The position numbers were made by a program, and so were the translations under genes. The notes under the pieces were generated by a model. That model was not told the DNA's origin. It did not search any database and was given only the letters and a program-made list of their open reading frames with translations. Positions 1-6,431 of a stretch of DNA of 15,930 nt are shown here, in pieces. The DNA lies in NCBI GenBank assembly GCA_910586845.1, contig CAJUJV010000002.1:17259-33188 (forward strand). Reading direction: 5' to 3'. The stretch comes from an uncultured Hungatella sp. Its GTDB lineage: Bacteria; Bacillota; Clostridia; Lachnospirales; Lachnospiraceae. Numbering within the stretch: the stretch's first letter is position 1; every line of letters starts with the position of its first letter.

Positions 1-210
1 GCAGATATGGAGCTGCTGACAATACTGGAACCTTCCTGCGGACTAAAGCTGTCGAAAATGAAGTTGCCGTCAATTTTGTTCGGGGATCATCCAGAAAGGC
101 GATACTTCAAAGACAATACCTATACAAAAGCCAATGCAGAGGACTGTCGAAAGGCAGCGTACAGCCTGATAAAAGAGATGGTGCGTATGCGGATAGATGG
201 CTATTTATAA
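1..210 (+). CDS. C-terminal end of an unidentified protein (5' truncated by window edge)
   Basis: An open frame runs from the first base to TAA at 208-210, so this is the 3' end of a gene that begins outside the window; the ATG at 7 is probably internal. The visible 69 or so residues are mixed hydrophobic and charged and end in an amphipathic helix rich in Lys, Glu and Met. No catalytic motif is visible. The stop is followed by GGAG and, 11 bases later, by the ATG of the ATPase gene, so the two genes were probably co-transcribed. From memory, large ATPases with a similar C-terminus can follow a ParA/MinD-like gene, and this tail could be the end of such a protein, but this is weak inference. 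I do not recognise it from the residues alone. Confidence 0.5.
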   Translation, partial: ADMELLTILEPSCGLKLSKMKLPSILFGDHPERRYFKDNTYTKANAEDCRKAAYSLIKEMVRMRIDGYL

Positions 211-265
211 GGAGATGAAGTATGATCACATTTAATAACTCTTTGGATGCGGCGGTGCAGAGTGT

Positions 266-691
266 ATGCTTGTGGGGCAAAAAAGTCTTTTATCAGAGGT
301 TACAATAATAAGAGATGTATATGGAAAACTATCTTTTTTGATGGATAATACAGAATCTGTTCTTGATCTGGATAAACAGGAGCTTGCCACAATTTTCCAT
401 CAGGAACTGGGGCCATGCTTTAGCGGAAAAATCTATTGGAAGAAGTTGTCAAATTCAGACAGGAAAAACGAAATCCAGGAGCGTCAGGAACCGATTATAG
501 ATATTCTGAAGCAGGAACGGATAAACTGGAAGAACAGAGATCATATCCAATTCTACCTGTCCGAACGGCCGATCGCGAAGAAGGCATGGGTATGTCAGCC
601 GACGGGGCGGGGGAAGATGAGGACAATCTTTTACAGAATTTCCTTCCACTTCGCGATTACAGCAGGCTGGCGGACAAGCGGATCTTTCTGA
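266..691 (+). pseudogene. N-terminal segment of the broken ATPase gene (middle frame)
   Basis: This frame gives helical, charge-rich protein sequence up to about base 603 (ending KKAWVCQPT). The remaining 30 residues, rich in Arg, Phe and aromatic residues, look like out-of-frame translation. The ATG at 266 has no ribosome binding site before it, so it is not a real start; the true start is most likely ATG 222 in the preceding frame. It carries no recognisable domain. Its natural continuation is the Walker-containing frame beginning in the G-rich stretch at 604-613. Confidence 0.45.
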
Positions 692-1764
692 TTACAGGAG
701 GCCGGGGATCGGGAAAAACAGAACTGTTTCGGATTCTGACCTCCTGCGGCGGGCTGGATCATGTGATGAGTCAGAAAGACCGGCGCCGCTATACAAACCT
801 GGGAGAAAGCGTGTTTTTTGTCGGATATGCGGCGAGAGGACCGGAGGCAAAAGCATTTCCCACATCGAATGTCTGTGATGATCTTTTGAAAAATGAAAAG
901 CCGGATCATCTCGGCTCTTTTTGGGGCGGTTTGCTGTGTTCGGTGATCTTGCGGGAATACGGAGGAGAGGACAGGATTCGCCAGCTGGCGGATCAGTATT
1001 TTGCCCCGTCTGTGAAAGAGGGCTTACAAAAAAACAGCAGTGAGATTTCTAAGTGGTGGAAGGCTTTGGATTCGGAAAAAGAAAAGTGGGAAAGCTTTCT
1101 CGACAAGGCAGACAGTTTCTTTAAAGAGAAGGATCTGTGTGTATTTCTGGTATATGACGAGCTGGACCGGATCTGCGGCAATTATGAGGATCTCTTTGCT
1201 TTTATAAGAAGTCTGCTGGATTTTTGGTATCGCCACAACAGCCGCTATACGAATCTAAAGGCGAAGATTTTTCTGCGCAGTGATCTGTATAACGCAAAGT
1301 CCCTTCGGTTTGTTGACGCATCGAAGATGGGGGCCTATCGGTTTGAATTAAACTGGAACAAGGTGGCTCTCTATCGGCTGCTGGTAAAGCGGCTGGCGAA
1401 TCTGGGGATAGAGGATCCGGTATCCTACTTAAAAGATGTGCCGGAGCTGCTTCAGGCAGAGAAAAATCCAGCTCTGGGATATCTGCCGGGGAATTCGGAG
1501 AAGGCCTTTGAGGCATTTGCCGCGAAGATGATCGGAAAGTATATGGGCAGCAACGCTAAGAGGGGTGAAAGCTATACCTGGGTTCCCAACCATATCCAGG
1601 ACGCCAACGGAGAGATGGCTCCCCGGGCTTTTTTAAAATGCTTCGCCTTCGCCGCGGAGGATATGCTGTCCCACGGAGATGATATCTCCAAACTGGAAGC
1701 TGACCGACTCCTTCTTCCCACAAGACTGCAGGGGCTATCACAAGGGTTTCCGGTGACAGAGTGA
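592..1764 (+). CDS. P-loop ATPase core fragment (Walker A and Walker B)
   Basis: This is the longest single frame of the broken ATPase. It is open from 436, but 436-585 is an out-of-frame reading of the upstream segment. ATG 592 is preceded by GAAGAAGG at suitable spacing, so independent initiation here is possible. Visible motifs are Walker A GGRGSGKT (697-720), Walker B with the Asp-Glu pair at 1156-1161 (LVYDELD), an Arg-Ser-Asp strand end that may act as a sensor (1276-1284), and a conserved-looking YTWVPNHIQDANG block near 1575-1613. The protein is predicted cytoplasmic, with no signal peptide or membrane segment. The last ten residues after LPTRLQG are out of frame. As it stands the fragment keeps the nucleotide-binding core but lacks the N- and C-terminal regions. 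Confidence 0.55.
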   Translation: MSADGAGEDEDNLLQNFLPLRDYSRLADKRIFLITGGRGSGKTELFRILTSCGGLDHVMSQKDRRRYTNLGESVFFVGYAARGPEAKAFPTSNVCDDLLKNEKPDHLGSFWGGLLCSVILREYGGEDRIRQLADQYFAPSVKEGLQKNSSEISKWWKALDSEKEKWESFLDKADSFFKEKDLCVFLVYDELDRICGNYEDLFAFIRSLLDFWYRHNSRYTNLKAKIFLRSDLYNAKSLRFVDASKMGAYRFELNWNKVALYRLLVKRLANLGIEDPVSYLKDVPELLQAEKNPALGYLPGNSEKAFEAFAAKMIGKYMGSNAKRGESYTWVPNHIQDANGEMAPRAFLKCFAFAAEDMLSHGDDISKLEADRLLLPTRLQGLSQGFPVTE

Positions 1765-2051
1765 AGGAGCTGACGGAAGAAGAATATCAGTGGATGCAGA
1801 ATCTCATCACCCGCCTGAACAAAAAGACCATGTTAATGGGTCTGGAGGAGTTTTTAAGTTATCTGGTGCCGGAAAACTGGCCGGAGGAGGAGCGAAAGAA
1901 CTTGCCGGGAAAAACCAATATGGAGATTCTGGATGTGCTGTTGACACTGGGAGTGGTGATGAAGACCACTGACGGCAGGATCAATGTGCCGGAAATCTAT
2001 CTCCATGGGTTTGGATTGAAGAGAAAAGGCGGAATCAAGAGGCCGAAGTGA
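1761..2051 (+). CDS. C-terminal fragment of the broken ATPase
   Basis: The frame is open upstream of GTG 1761, and reading back into 1732-1760 gives GAITRVSGDRVKELTEEEYQWM, which joins smoothly onto LPTRLQ of the ATPase core. This makes the segment the displaced C-terminus of the ATPase rather than a separate gene. It ends with VPEIYLHGFGLKRKGG, a winged-helix-like tail. No ribosome binding site supports a start at 1761; the four-base overlap with the preceding stop could in principle allow translational coupling. It reads as a 96-residue orphan protein if frameshifts are ignored. Confidence 0.55.
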   Translation: MKELTEEEYQWMQNLITRLNKKTMLMGLEEFLSYLVPENWPEEERKNLPGKTNMEILDVLLTLGVVMKTTDGRINVPEIYLHGFGLKRKGGIKRPK

Positions 2052-2060
2052 AACTCAGGC

Positions 2061-2089
2061 TTTACAGGCTTTTCATTATGGACTATAAT
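2061..2089 (+). promoter_or_regulatory. Sigma-A promoter upstream of the HPr gene
   Basis: TTTACA (2061-2066), a spacer of 17 and a perfect TATAAT (2084-2089) lie immediately after the end of the ATPase gene. Transcription would begin near 2096 and run through the small open frame and the terminator at 2245-2292 before reaching the HPr gene. It is the only convincing promoter between the ATPase and HPr genes. Confidence 0.6.
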
Positions 2090-2124
2090 GATAGACAGAA
2101 ATCGGATAAAGAACAGATTATGAA

Positions 2125-2232
2125 ATGGCGGTGGAAGCATACCGGGAGATGAAAAGACGTTATACGGCATTAAAAGTTATCCTTACGGCTTCGGGAATCA
2201 ACCTTACAGAGCTGGATTTTATCAAAGAATAG
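2125..2232 (+). CDS. Possible 35-residue small protein or leader peptide
   Basis: ATG 2125 opens a frame to TAG 2230-2232. The peptide begins MAVEAYREMKRRYTALKVIL and ends LTELDFIKE, with the composition of a real helical protein rather than random translation. There is no clear Shine-Dalgarno sequence. It lies between a strong promoter and a terminator that starts 13 bases after its stop codon, so it could be a leader peptide, the coding part of a short RNA, or the remnant of a longer gene. It matches no family I know. Confidence 0.3.
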   Translation: MAVEAYREMKRRYTALKVILTASGINLTELDFIKE

Positions 2233-2244
2233 TACACTTATCAG

Positions 2245-2292
2245 GCTGATGATTTTCCGCAAGGGGTAAGGGCGGAAGGCCATCAGCTTTTT
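2245..2292 (+). terminator. Intrinsic terminator in the HPr leader
   Basis: GCTGATG (2245-2251) pairs with CATCAGC (2281-2287), and TTCCGC (2255-2260) with GCGGAA (2272-2277). Two G-T pairs and one mismatch lie between them, the loop is 11 bases, and TTTTT follows at 2288-2292. The hairpin ends 17 bases before the HPr start codon, almost touching its ribosome binding site (GGGAGG, 2297-2302). Confidence 0.72.
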
Positions 2293-2308
2293 CTATGGGA
2301 GGTTACCA

Positions 2309-2566
2309 ATGAAATCATTCCGATACACCATCACCGACAAGATGGGCCTGCACGCCCAGCCGGCCGGTTTTCTGACAAAGCTTGCTCTCTCCTTTCCCTG
2401 CCGTGTCACGGTCGTACAGGGAAACCGGAGGGCGGACGCCAAGAAGATCTTCGGGGTCATGGGGCTCAGGGTCAGGTGCGGCCAGGAGATTACCCTGGAG
2501 ACAGACGGGGACCGGGAGGAGGAGGCCATCGAGGCCCTGAGAGAGTTTGCCAAAAACAATCTCTGA
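2309..2566 (+). CDS. HPr-family phosphocarrier protein, PTS-dedicated paralog
   Basis: This is a cytoplasmic PTS phosphocarrier of 85 residues, the normal HPr length. It accepts phosphate from enzyme I on His15 and passes it to EIIA. The active-site loop MGLHAQPAG holds His15, but the usual Arg17 is Gln17. The segment AKKIFGVMGL occupies the regulatory site, with Lys46 in place of the Ser that HPr kinase/phosphorylase modifies in Firmicutes. If active it would carry sugar-transport phosphate but could not take part in CcpA-dependent catabolite repression through Ser46. The start is fixed by GGGAGG seven bases upstream. The PRD activator gene begins 45 bases downstream, so the HPr may also phosphorylate that regulator. 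Identification as HPr is firm; the functional reading of the substitutions is inference. Confidence 0.9.
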   Translation: MKSFRYTITDKMGLHAQPAGFLTKLALSFPCRVTVVQGNRRADAKKIFGVMGLRVRCGQEITLETDGDREEEAIEALREFAKNNL

Positions 2567-2611
2567 CAGCCCTGCCCGGTTCATCCAGCACAGCACAAGG
2601 AGCCTTACCAC

Positions 2612-4504
2612 ATGAAAAATAACAAGCAAAACGAGCTGCTGAGGATTCTCTCGGAGGCGGACAAGTGCATCCCCGGGGCCATACTTGCCGGGATGCTGGG
2701 CACCAGCGAGAGGACGGTCCGCAATTACATAAAGGTATTAAATGAGAGCGGCGGTGTATCCATCGTCTCCTCCAGGGAAGGATATCGGCTGGAGGAAGGG
2801 GCGGCGGCCCAGGACAGCAGCCCTTCTGAAAATGAGGCCAGGTCCTGGCAGGTTCTGTCCGATCTGCTGACCAGCAAGGAAGGGATCAATGCATTCGACG
2901 AGGCGGAACGGCTCTTTGTCAGCGCCAGCACTGTGGTCAATGTGATCATACCCCAGATAAAAACCATGGTCAGGGAGTACGGGCTGCGGGTGGAATCCAG
3001 CAATTACCAGTTCTATCTCAGAGGGAGCGAGCGGAATAAGCGGCGGCTCATCGGCTATATCGCCACCAGCGATTCCTACGGCTTCTGGAAGACGGACGAG
3101 TCCCTTCTCCAGCTGTTTCCTCGGCAGGATATCGACGGAATCATGCAGGAGCTGTATCCTGTTTTTGAGAAGGCGCAGATTTACCTCAACGATTATTCCC
3201 TGAATAATCTTATGGTCCATATTCTGGTGATTCTGATCCGGCTTCAGTCGGGAGACGGCCTGGAGGAGCAGGAATCCCCTGTGTCCACCGACGGGCTTTT
3301 AGAATCCCTCTATGACAGGGAGGAGATCAAGGCTCTGGCGGACATGATCTCCGCCAATTTTATGGAGAACCACGGGATGCAGATTCCGGAGCGGGACTAT
3401 CAGCAGATCCTGATTCTCATCGCCCTGTCGGCGGAACACGAGACGGTGGATATCCGCAGCGTCATCAGCCATGAGTTTATCAGCAATGTGACTTCCGTCC
3501 TATCCCTGGTGTCCGAGCGGTACTGCATCCCGGAATTTGACAATGATTTTATCATGCAGTTTGTCCTGCATGTGTATTATGCCTATCAGCGGTGTGCTTA
3601 CCAGATGGGCATCCCCAACCCGGTGGGGCCTCAGCTGAAAAAGGACTATGCGCCGGTCTACGATATGGCAGTATTTTTTGCCCACAATTTTGATCACATC
3701 TACCAGGTGAGTTTCAATGAGGACGAGATCGCGTTTATCGCCTTCCATTTCGGCGCTTACCTGGAAAACAGCAGACAGCACAAGGAATTTGTCACCTGCA
3801 CCATCGTGGTAGAGTCCTATCACGCCTACTCCAAAAAGCTGGTCAGCCACATCAGCGAGACCTTCAAGGACCGGCTCCTGATCCGCAATGTGCTGTCCAT
3901 CAGCTGCTTTCTCCAGCACGCCACGGTCAGCGACCTGGTGATCACCACTCTGCCGGTGGAGAGCGAGGGGCGGCGCATCGTCCAGGTCAGTCCGATTCTC
4001 ACCAAAAAAAATATGGACGACATCAGGGAGAAGCTGGACCACATTGAGGAGGAGAAAAGGCTGGAACATACCCGGACCTTTTTTCGGAGCCTGTTTCACA
4101 AGGAACTGTACTTTCGAAATCTTGCCCTGGAGGACGAGGAGGCCTACATTCGGTTTATGGGGCAGCGGTGCCTGGAGCAGGGGTATGTTAAAGAGGCTTT
4201 CATCCAGGACGTGGTGCTGCGGGAGTCGGTTTCCAGCACGGCTTTCACTGATGTCCTGGCCATGCCCCACGCCATCAGCCAGAACCCGGAGCGGTCCTTT
4301 ATCTGCGTGGTCCACAACAATATGCCCATCCAGTGGGGGAGAAAGACCGTCCACTTTATCCTCCTGGTGGGAATCGCCAGACAGGAGATGAAATATTTCA
4401 CCCTCGCCTTTGATCTGGTGGTGGACCTGTTTAACTCCACCAACCGGACCATCGAGCTTCTAAAGACAAGTACATTCGAAGAATTCTGCAGGAGGATCAC
4501 CTGA
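2612..4504 (+). CDS. LicR-type PRD transcriptional activator with EIIB-like and EIIA domains
   Basis: A 630-residue PTS-controlled DNA-binding activator. Domains in order: HTH (about 5-60), Mga-like HTH (about 80-150), PRD1 (about 170-285), PRD2 (about 290-395), EIIB-like domain (about 392-480) and a fructose/mannitol-type EIIA domain (about 485-630). PRD histidines are visible at His203, His320 and His379; the second PRD1 histidine seems replaced by a hydrophobic residue near 269. In the EIIB-like domain the usual phosphocysteine falls on Val400. The EIIA histidine is His553 in AMPHAI. AAGGAG lies nine bases before the ATG. The two N-terminal HTH domains mark it as a DNA-binding activator rather than a BglG-type RNA antiterminator. 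HPr and EIIB would phosphorylate it according to sugar supply, and its target is most likely the downstream EII-glycosidase operon. Confidence 0.88.
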   Translation: MKNNKQNELLRILSEADKCIPGAILAGMLGTSERTVRNYIKVLNESGGVSIVSSREGYRLEEGAAAQDSSPSENEARSWQVLSDLLTSKEGINAFDEAERLFVSASTVVNVIIPQIKTMVREYGLRVESSNYQFYLRGSERNKRRLIGYIATSDSYGFWKTDESLLQLFPRQDIDGIMQELYPVFEKAQIYLNDYSLNNLMVHILVILIRLQSGDGLEEQESPVSTDGLLESLYDREEIKALADMISANFMENHGMQIPERDYQQILILIALSAEHETVDIRSVISHEFISNVTSVLSLVSERYCIPEFDNDFIMQFVLHVYYAYQRCAYQMGIPNPVGPQLKKDYAPVYDMAVFFAHNFDHIYQVSFNEDEIAFIAFHFGAYLENSRQHKEFVTCTIVVESYHAYSKKLVSHISETFKDRLLIRNVLSISCFLQHATVSDLVITTLPVESEGRRIVQVSPILTKKNMDDIREKLDHIEEEKRLEHTRTFFRSLFHKELYFRNLALEDEEAYIRFMGQRCLEQGYVKEAFIQDVVLRESVSSTAFTDVLAMPHAISQNPERSFICVVHNNMPIQWGRKTVHFILLVGIARQEMKYFTLAFDLVVDLFNSTNRTIELLKTSTFEEFCRRIT

Positions 4505-4551
4505 CCCCAGGGAAAGCGGCGGTTGGGGCGGATCCGGTTCCTGCCATTTGG

Positions 4552-4605
4552 GATCCACAGCATCATGCCGGCACACAAAAGGCCGGGGGCTGTGGATCTT
4601 TTTTT
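4552..4605 (+). terminator. Intrinsic terminator after the activator gene
   Basis: GATCCACAGC (4552-4561) pairs perfectly with GCTGTGGATC (4589-4598), an inner GCCGG/CCGG stem lies in the loop, and a T7 tract follows at 4599-4605. It separates the HPr-activator unit from the EII operon, which therefore needs its own promoter. Confidence 0.85.
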
Positions 4606-4633
4606 ACGCCCAGCCCCCTGCGGTCTAAGCGAT

Positions 4634-4679
4634 TTTCCGGCAAGGCGGCAATCTGTCTATATTGCCGCTTTGCCGGAAA
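4634..4679. promoter_or_regulatory. 19-bp inverted repeat, candidate activator binding site
   Basis: The left arm at 4634-4652 begins TTTCCGGCAA and the right arm at 4661-4679 ends TTGCCGGAAA. The arms match at 18 of 19 positions, the exception forming a G-T pair, around an 8-base spacer. No T tract follows on either strand, so it is not a standard terminator. It ends ten bases before the -35 region of the EIIB promoter, where an activator would bind. The neighbouring LicR-type protein is the obvious candidate ligand. Confidence 0.6.
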
Positions 4680-4688
4680 GAACTCTGT

Positions 4689-4717
4689 TTTATAAATCGT
4701 GAATCCTGCTTTAAAAT
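4689..4717 (+). promoter_or_regulatory. Weak promoter of the EIIB-EIIC-EIIA-glycosidase operon
   Basis: TTTATA (4689-4694, four of six matches to consensus), a 17-base spacer and TAAAAT (4712-4717, five of six) precede EIIB. The poor -35 element and the inverted repeat just upstream fit an activator-dependent promoter. The transcription start would be near 4724 and the 5' leader about 45 bases. Confidence 0.5.
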
Positions 4718-4769
4718 AGGGTCATGAGATACAGAAAACTATATAAAAAGCAGAAAGGGGAATTGTTTT

Positions 4770-5081
4770 ATGATCAGAATTTTACTTGCATGCGGTATCG
4801 GAGCTTCTACCGGATTTATGGCGGCCAACATGAGGAAGGCAGCTAAGGCGAAAAATCTGGATGTGACCATCCATGCGGTCAGCAAGTCTCAGGTGGCGGA
4901 GTACGCGGACAAGATCGACGTGCTGCTCTTGGGGCCTCATTTTTCAGCCGAGGTTCCGGAATACCGGGAGATGCTCAGGGACCACAATGTGAAGGTGACC
5001 TCCATTGACCCGGATGATTACGGCGCTTTAGACGGGGAGAGCATCCTGGAGTCTGCCATCGAGTTTTACAACGAAGAGTAG
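4770..5081 (+). CDS. PTS lactose/cellobiose-family EIIB component
   Basis: A cytoplasmic phosphotransfer protein of 103 residues, the usual length for this EIIB family. It takes phosphate from EIIA on a cysteine and passes it to the sugar bound in EIIC. Cys8 lies in the N-terminal P-loop, here CGIGASTGFM, where CxxGMSTS is more common. The rest alternates strands and helices, as in the EIIB Rossmann-like fold (VLLLGPHF near residues 51-58). AAAGGGG lies nine bases before the ATG. It is the first gene of the EIIB-EIIC-EIIA-glycosidase operon. Substrate cannot be read from this subunit; beta-glucosides or chitobiose-like disaccharides are usual for the family. Confidence 0.9.
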   Translation: MIRILLACGIGASTGFMAANMRKAAKAKNLDVTIHAVSKSQVAEYADKIDVLLLGPHFSAEVPEYREMLRDHNVKVTSIDPDDYGALDGESILESAIEFYNEE

Positions 5082-5101
5082 ACAAAAGACTCTCAGCCGC
5101 G

Positions 5102-5124
5102 ATTCCGTCCTGTGAGACGGCAAT
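5102..5124 (+). other. Small intercistronic hairpin between EIIB and EIIC
   Basis: ATTCCGTC (5102-5109) can pair with GACGGCAAT (5116-5124), with one bulged C and a six-base loop. The trailing sequence has only a short T stretch. It may stabilise or attenuate the mRNA between EIIB and EIIC; termination strength looks low. Confidence 0.25.
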
Positions 5125-5149
5125 TTTATGAGACAAGGAGAAAAACGAT

Positions 5150-6409
5150 ATGATGAATAAGATTCAGGCGTGGATCGAGAAAAATCTGGTTCCCGTCGTC
5201 AACAAGATTACGAAGAATTTCTGGTTCAGCATCGTGGCTGACGCCATCCTTTATATTGTGCCATTTTCCATGGTCAGCACCATCCCGTCCCTGTGGGCGA
5301 TTTTGAGGCGGTTTGTACCGGCGCTGCCGGACATCTCCCCCATCAGCACCTTTTCCTTCGGCCTCATCGGTCTGTTTGTGGCCTATGTGATCCCGTACAA
5401 CTGTATGAACAAGATCGGCAAGAAAGACCGGGCCATGATTGCCGGATTTACGGGAATCGGCACTTTCCTGATGTGCATGAATTTCGAGACCGTGGAAGGC
5501 GGCTCCCTGGTGGCTATGTCCAAGTTCGGCGCAGGCGGCATGTTCACCGCCATGGTGGTAGGTCTGCTGGTGTCTGCTGTGTACAAAGCCATGAACAAGT
5601 TCTCTTTCTTCAGTGAGGACAGCGTGCTTCCTGATTTTATCAAGAACTGGTTTGACAATATTATTGCCATTATCCTGAGCCTGACCGTGGGGTACCTGTT
5701 TACCTACATACTGAAGATCGACGTATTCACCATGGTGCAGATTATCATGAAGCCTGTAACCGGATTTGCCCAGAGCGCCCCCGGCGTGGTACTCATCGTA
5801 TTCCTGCAGAACATCTTCTACTTCTTCGGCGTGTCCGGCTGGGTGTTCACTCCCGTGACACGAAGCATCACCCAGGCGGCCATCGCGGAGAACGCCTCCC
5901 TGGTGGCAGCCGGTATGGCTCCCAAGAATATTTACGCCTACGGATTCAGCCGTTACCATCACATCGGCGGACAGGGCGCTACACTGCCCCTGGCCCTGTA
6001 TATGCTCAGAGCCAAGTCGAAAAAATACCGGCTTCTGGGCAAGGCCACACTGGTTCCCTCTGTGTTCAACATCAACGAGCCTCTGCAGTACGGCGCGGTG
6101 GTGGGCAATCCCTTTATGCTGATTCCCACGGTTTTAAACGCCATTATCCTGCCCGGTTTCTCCTATCTGTGGTTTGCCATGGGATGGGGCACCATCAATT
6201 ATGTAAACTTTGATATGAACTTCGCGCCCAACGCGGTTTCCGCCTTCTTTATGTCCGGCGGAGATGTCCGCAATGTGCTGCTGGTATGTATCAACTTTGT
6301 CATCGCCGCCCTGATCTGGTATCCGTTCTTCAAGGCAGCGGACAAGGCGGAACTCAAAAAAGAGGAAGAGCGGGCCGCGGCCAAGGCAGCCGCCAGGGCC
6401 AACGCTTAA
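5150..6409 (+). CDS. PTS lactose/cellobiose-family EIIC permease
   Basis: An integral membrane sugar transporter of 419 residues with about ten hydrophobic segments, close to the family norm. It binds the disaccharide outside, moves it in and presents it to phospho-EIIB. Family motifs are GGQGATLPL (273-281) and NINEPLQYG (307-315), the latter with the conserved Glu310 of the sugar site. The usual GIHG motif before the hairpin loop appears as GVSG (227-230), so the histidine that contacts sugar in characterised chitobiose EIIC is Ser229 here. The C-terminus is a cytoplasmic Lys/Glu/Ala-rich tail. AAGGAG places the start at ATG 5150 rather than the next codon, also ATG. EIIA follows after 22 bases. 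The substrate may differ from plain cellobiose or chitobiose. Confidence 0.9.
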   Translation: MMNKIQAWIEKNLVPVVNKITKNFWFSIVADAILYIVPFSMVSTIPSLWAILRRFVPALPDISPISTFSFGLIGLFVAYVIPYNCMNKIGKKDRAMIAGFTGIGTFLMCMNFETVEGGSLVAMSKFGAGGMFTAMVVGLLVSAVYKAMNKFSFFSEDSVLPDFIKNWFDNIIAIILSLTVGYLFTYILKIDVFTMVQIIMKPVTGFAQSAPGVVLIVFLQNIFYFFGVSGWVFTPVTRSITQAAIAENASLVAAGMAPKNIYAYGFSRYHHIGGQGATLPLALYMLRAKSKKYRLLGKATLVPSVFNINEPLQYGAVVGNPFMLIPTVLNAIILPGFSYLWFAMGWGTINYVNFDMNFAPNAVSAFFMSGGDVRNVLLVCINFVIAALIWYPFFKAADKAELKKEEERAAAKAAARANA

Positions 6410-6431
6410 AGACAATAAGGAGGAAAAGACT

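Larger units (their letters stand above)
222..2051 (+). pseudogene. Large P-loop ATPase gene interrupted by three -1 frameshifts
   Basis: The ATG at 222 follows GGAG. Its frame closes at 306-308, but shifting by -1 in the A6 run at 279-284 opens a frame to 691. A second -1 shift in the G4 run at 604-607 joins the frame carrying Walker A (GGRGSGKT, 697-720), Walker B (VFLVYDE, 1141-1161) and a KIFLRSDLY segment (1264-1290). A third -1 shift in the G4 run at 1731-1734 leads into an end with GFGLKRKGG near 2010-2036. Each shift fits loss of one base from a homopolymer. The repaired product is about 609 residues: an N-terminal helical region, a P-loop NTPase core and a C-terminal domain. Loss of function, sequencing error and recoding are all possible. 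The family is not named with certainty; it resembles STAND-like or AAA-like regulatory ATPases of unknown role. Confidence 0.68.

Noticed and set aside
279..285. Programmed -1 ribosomal frameshift site at AAAAAAG in the ATPase gene
   Set aside because: The run is slippery-like but the phase does not fit the dnaX-type A-AAA-AAG heptamer, and two further G-run shifts in the same gene would also be needed. Contraction of homopolymers explains all three.
2078..2155. Short frame starting at ATG 2078, possibly joined by a -1 shift to the frame at 2110-2232
   Set aside because: Its start lies between the -35 and -10 elements of a good promoter, so it would not be on that transcript, and no ribosome binding site precedes it.
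2233..2300. BglG/LicT-type RNA antiterminator target in the HPr leader
   Set aside because: I could not find the conserved GG-TTG-TACTG and GGCAAAACC blocks before the terminator, and the local regulator has DNA-binding HTH domains rather than an RNA-binding CAT domain.
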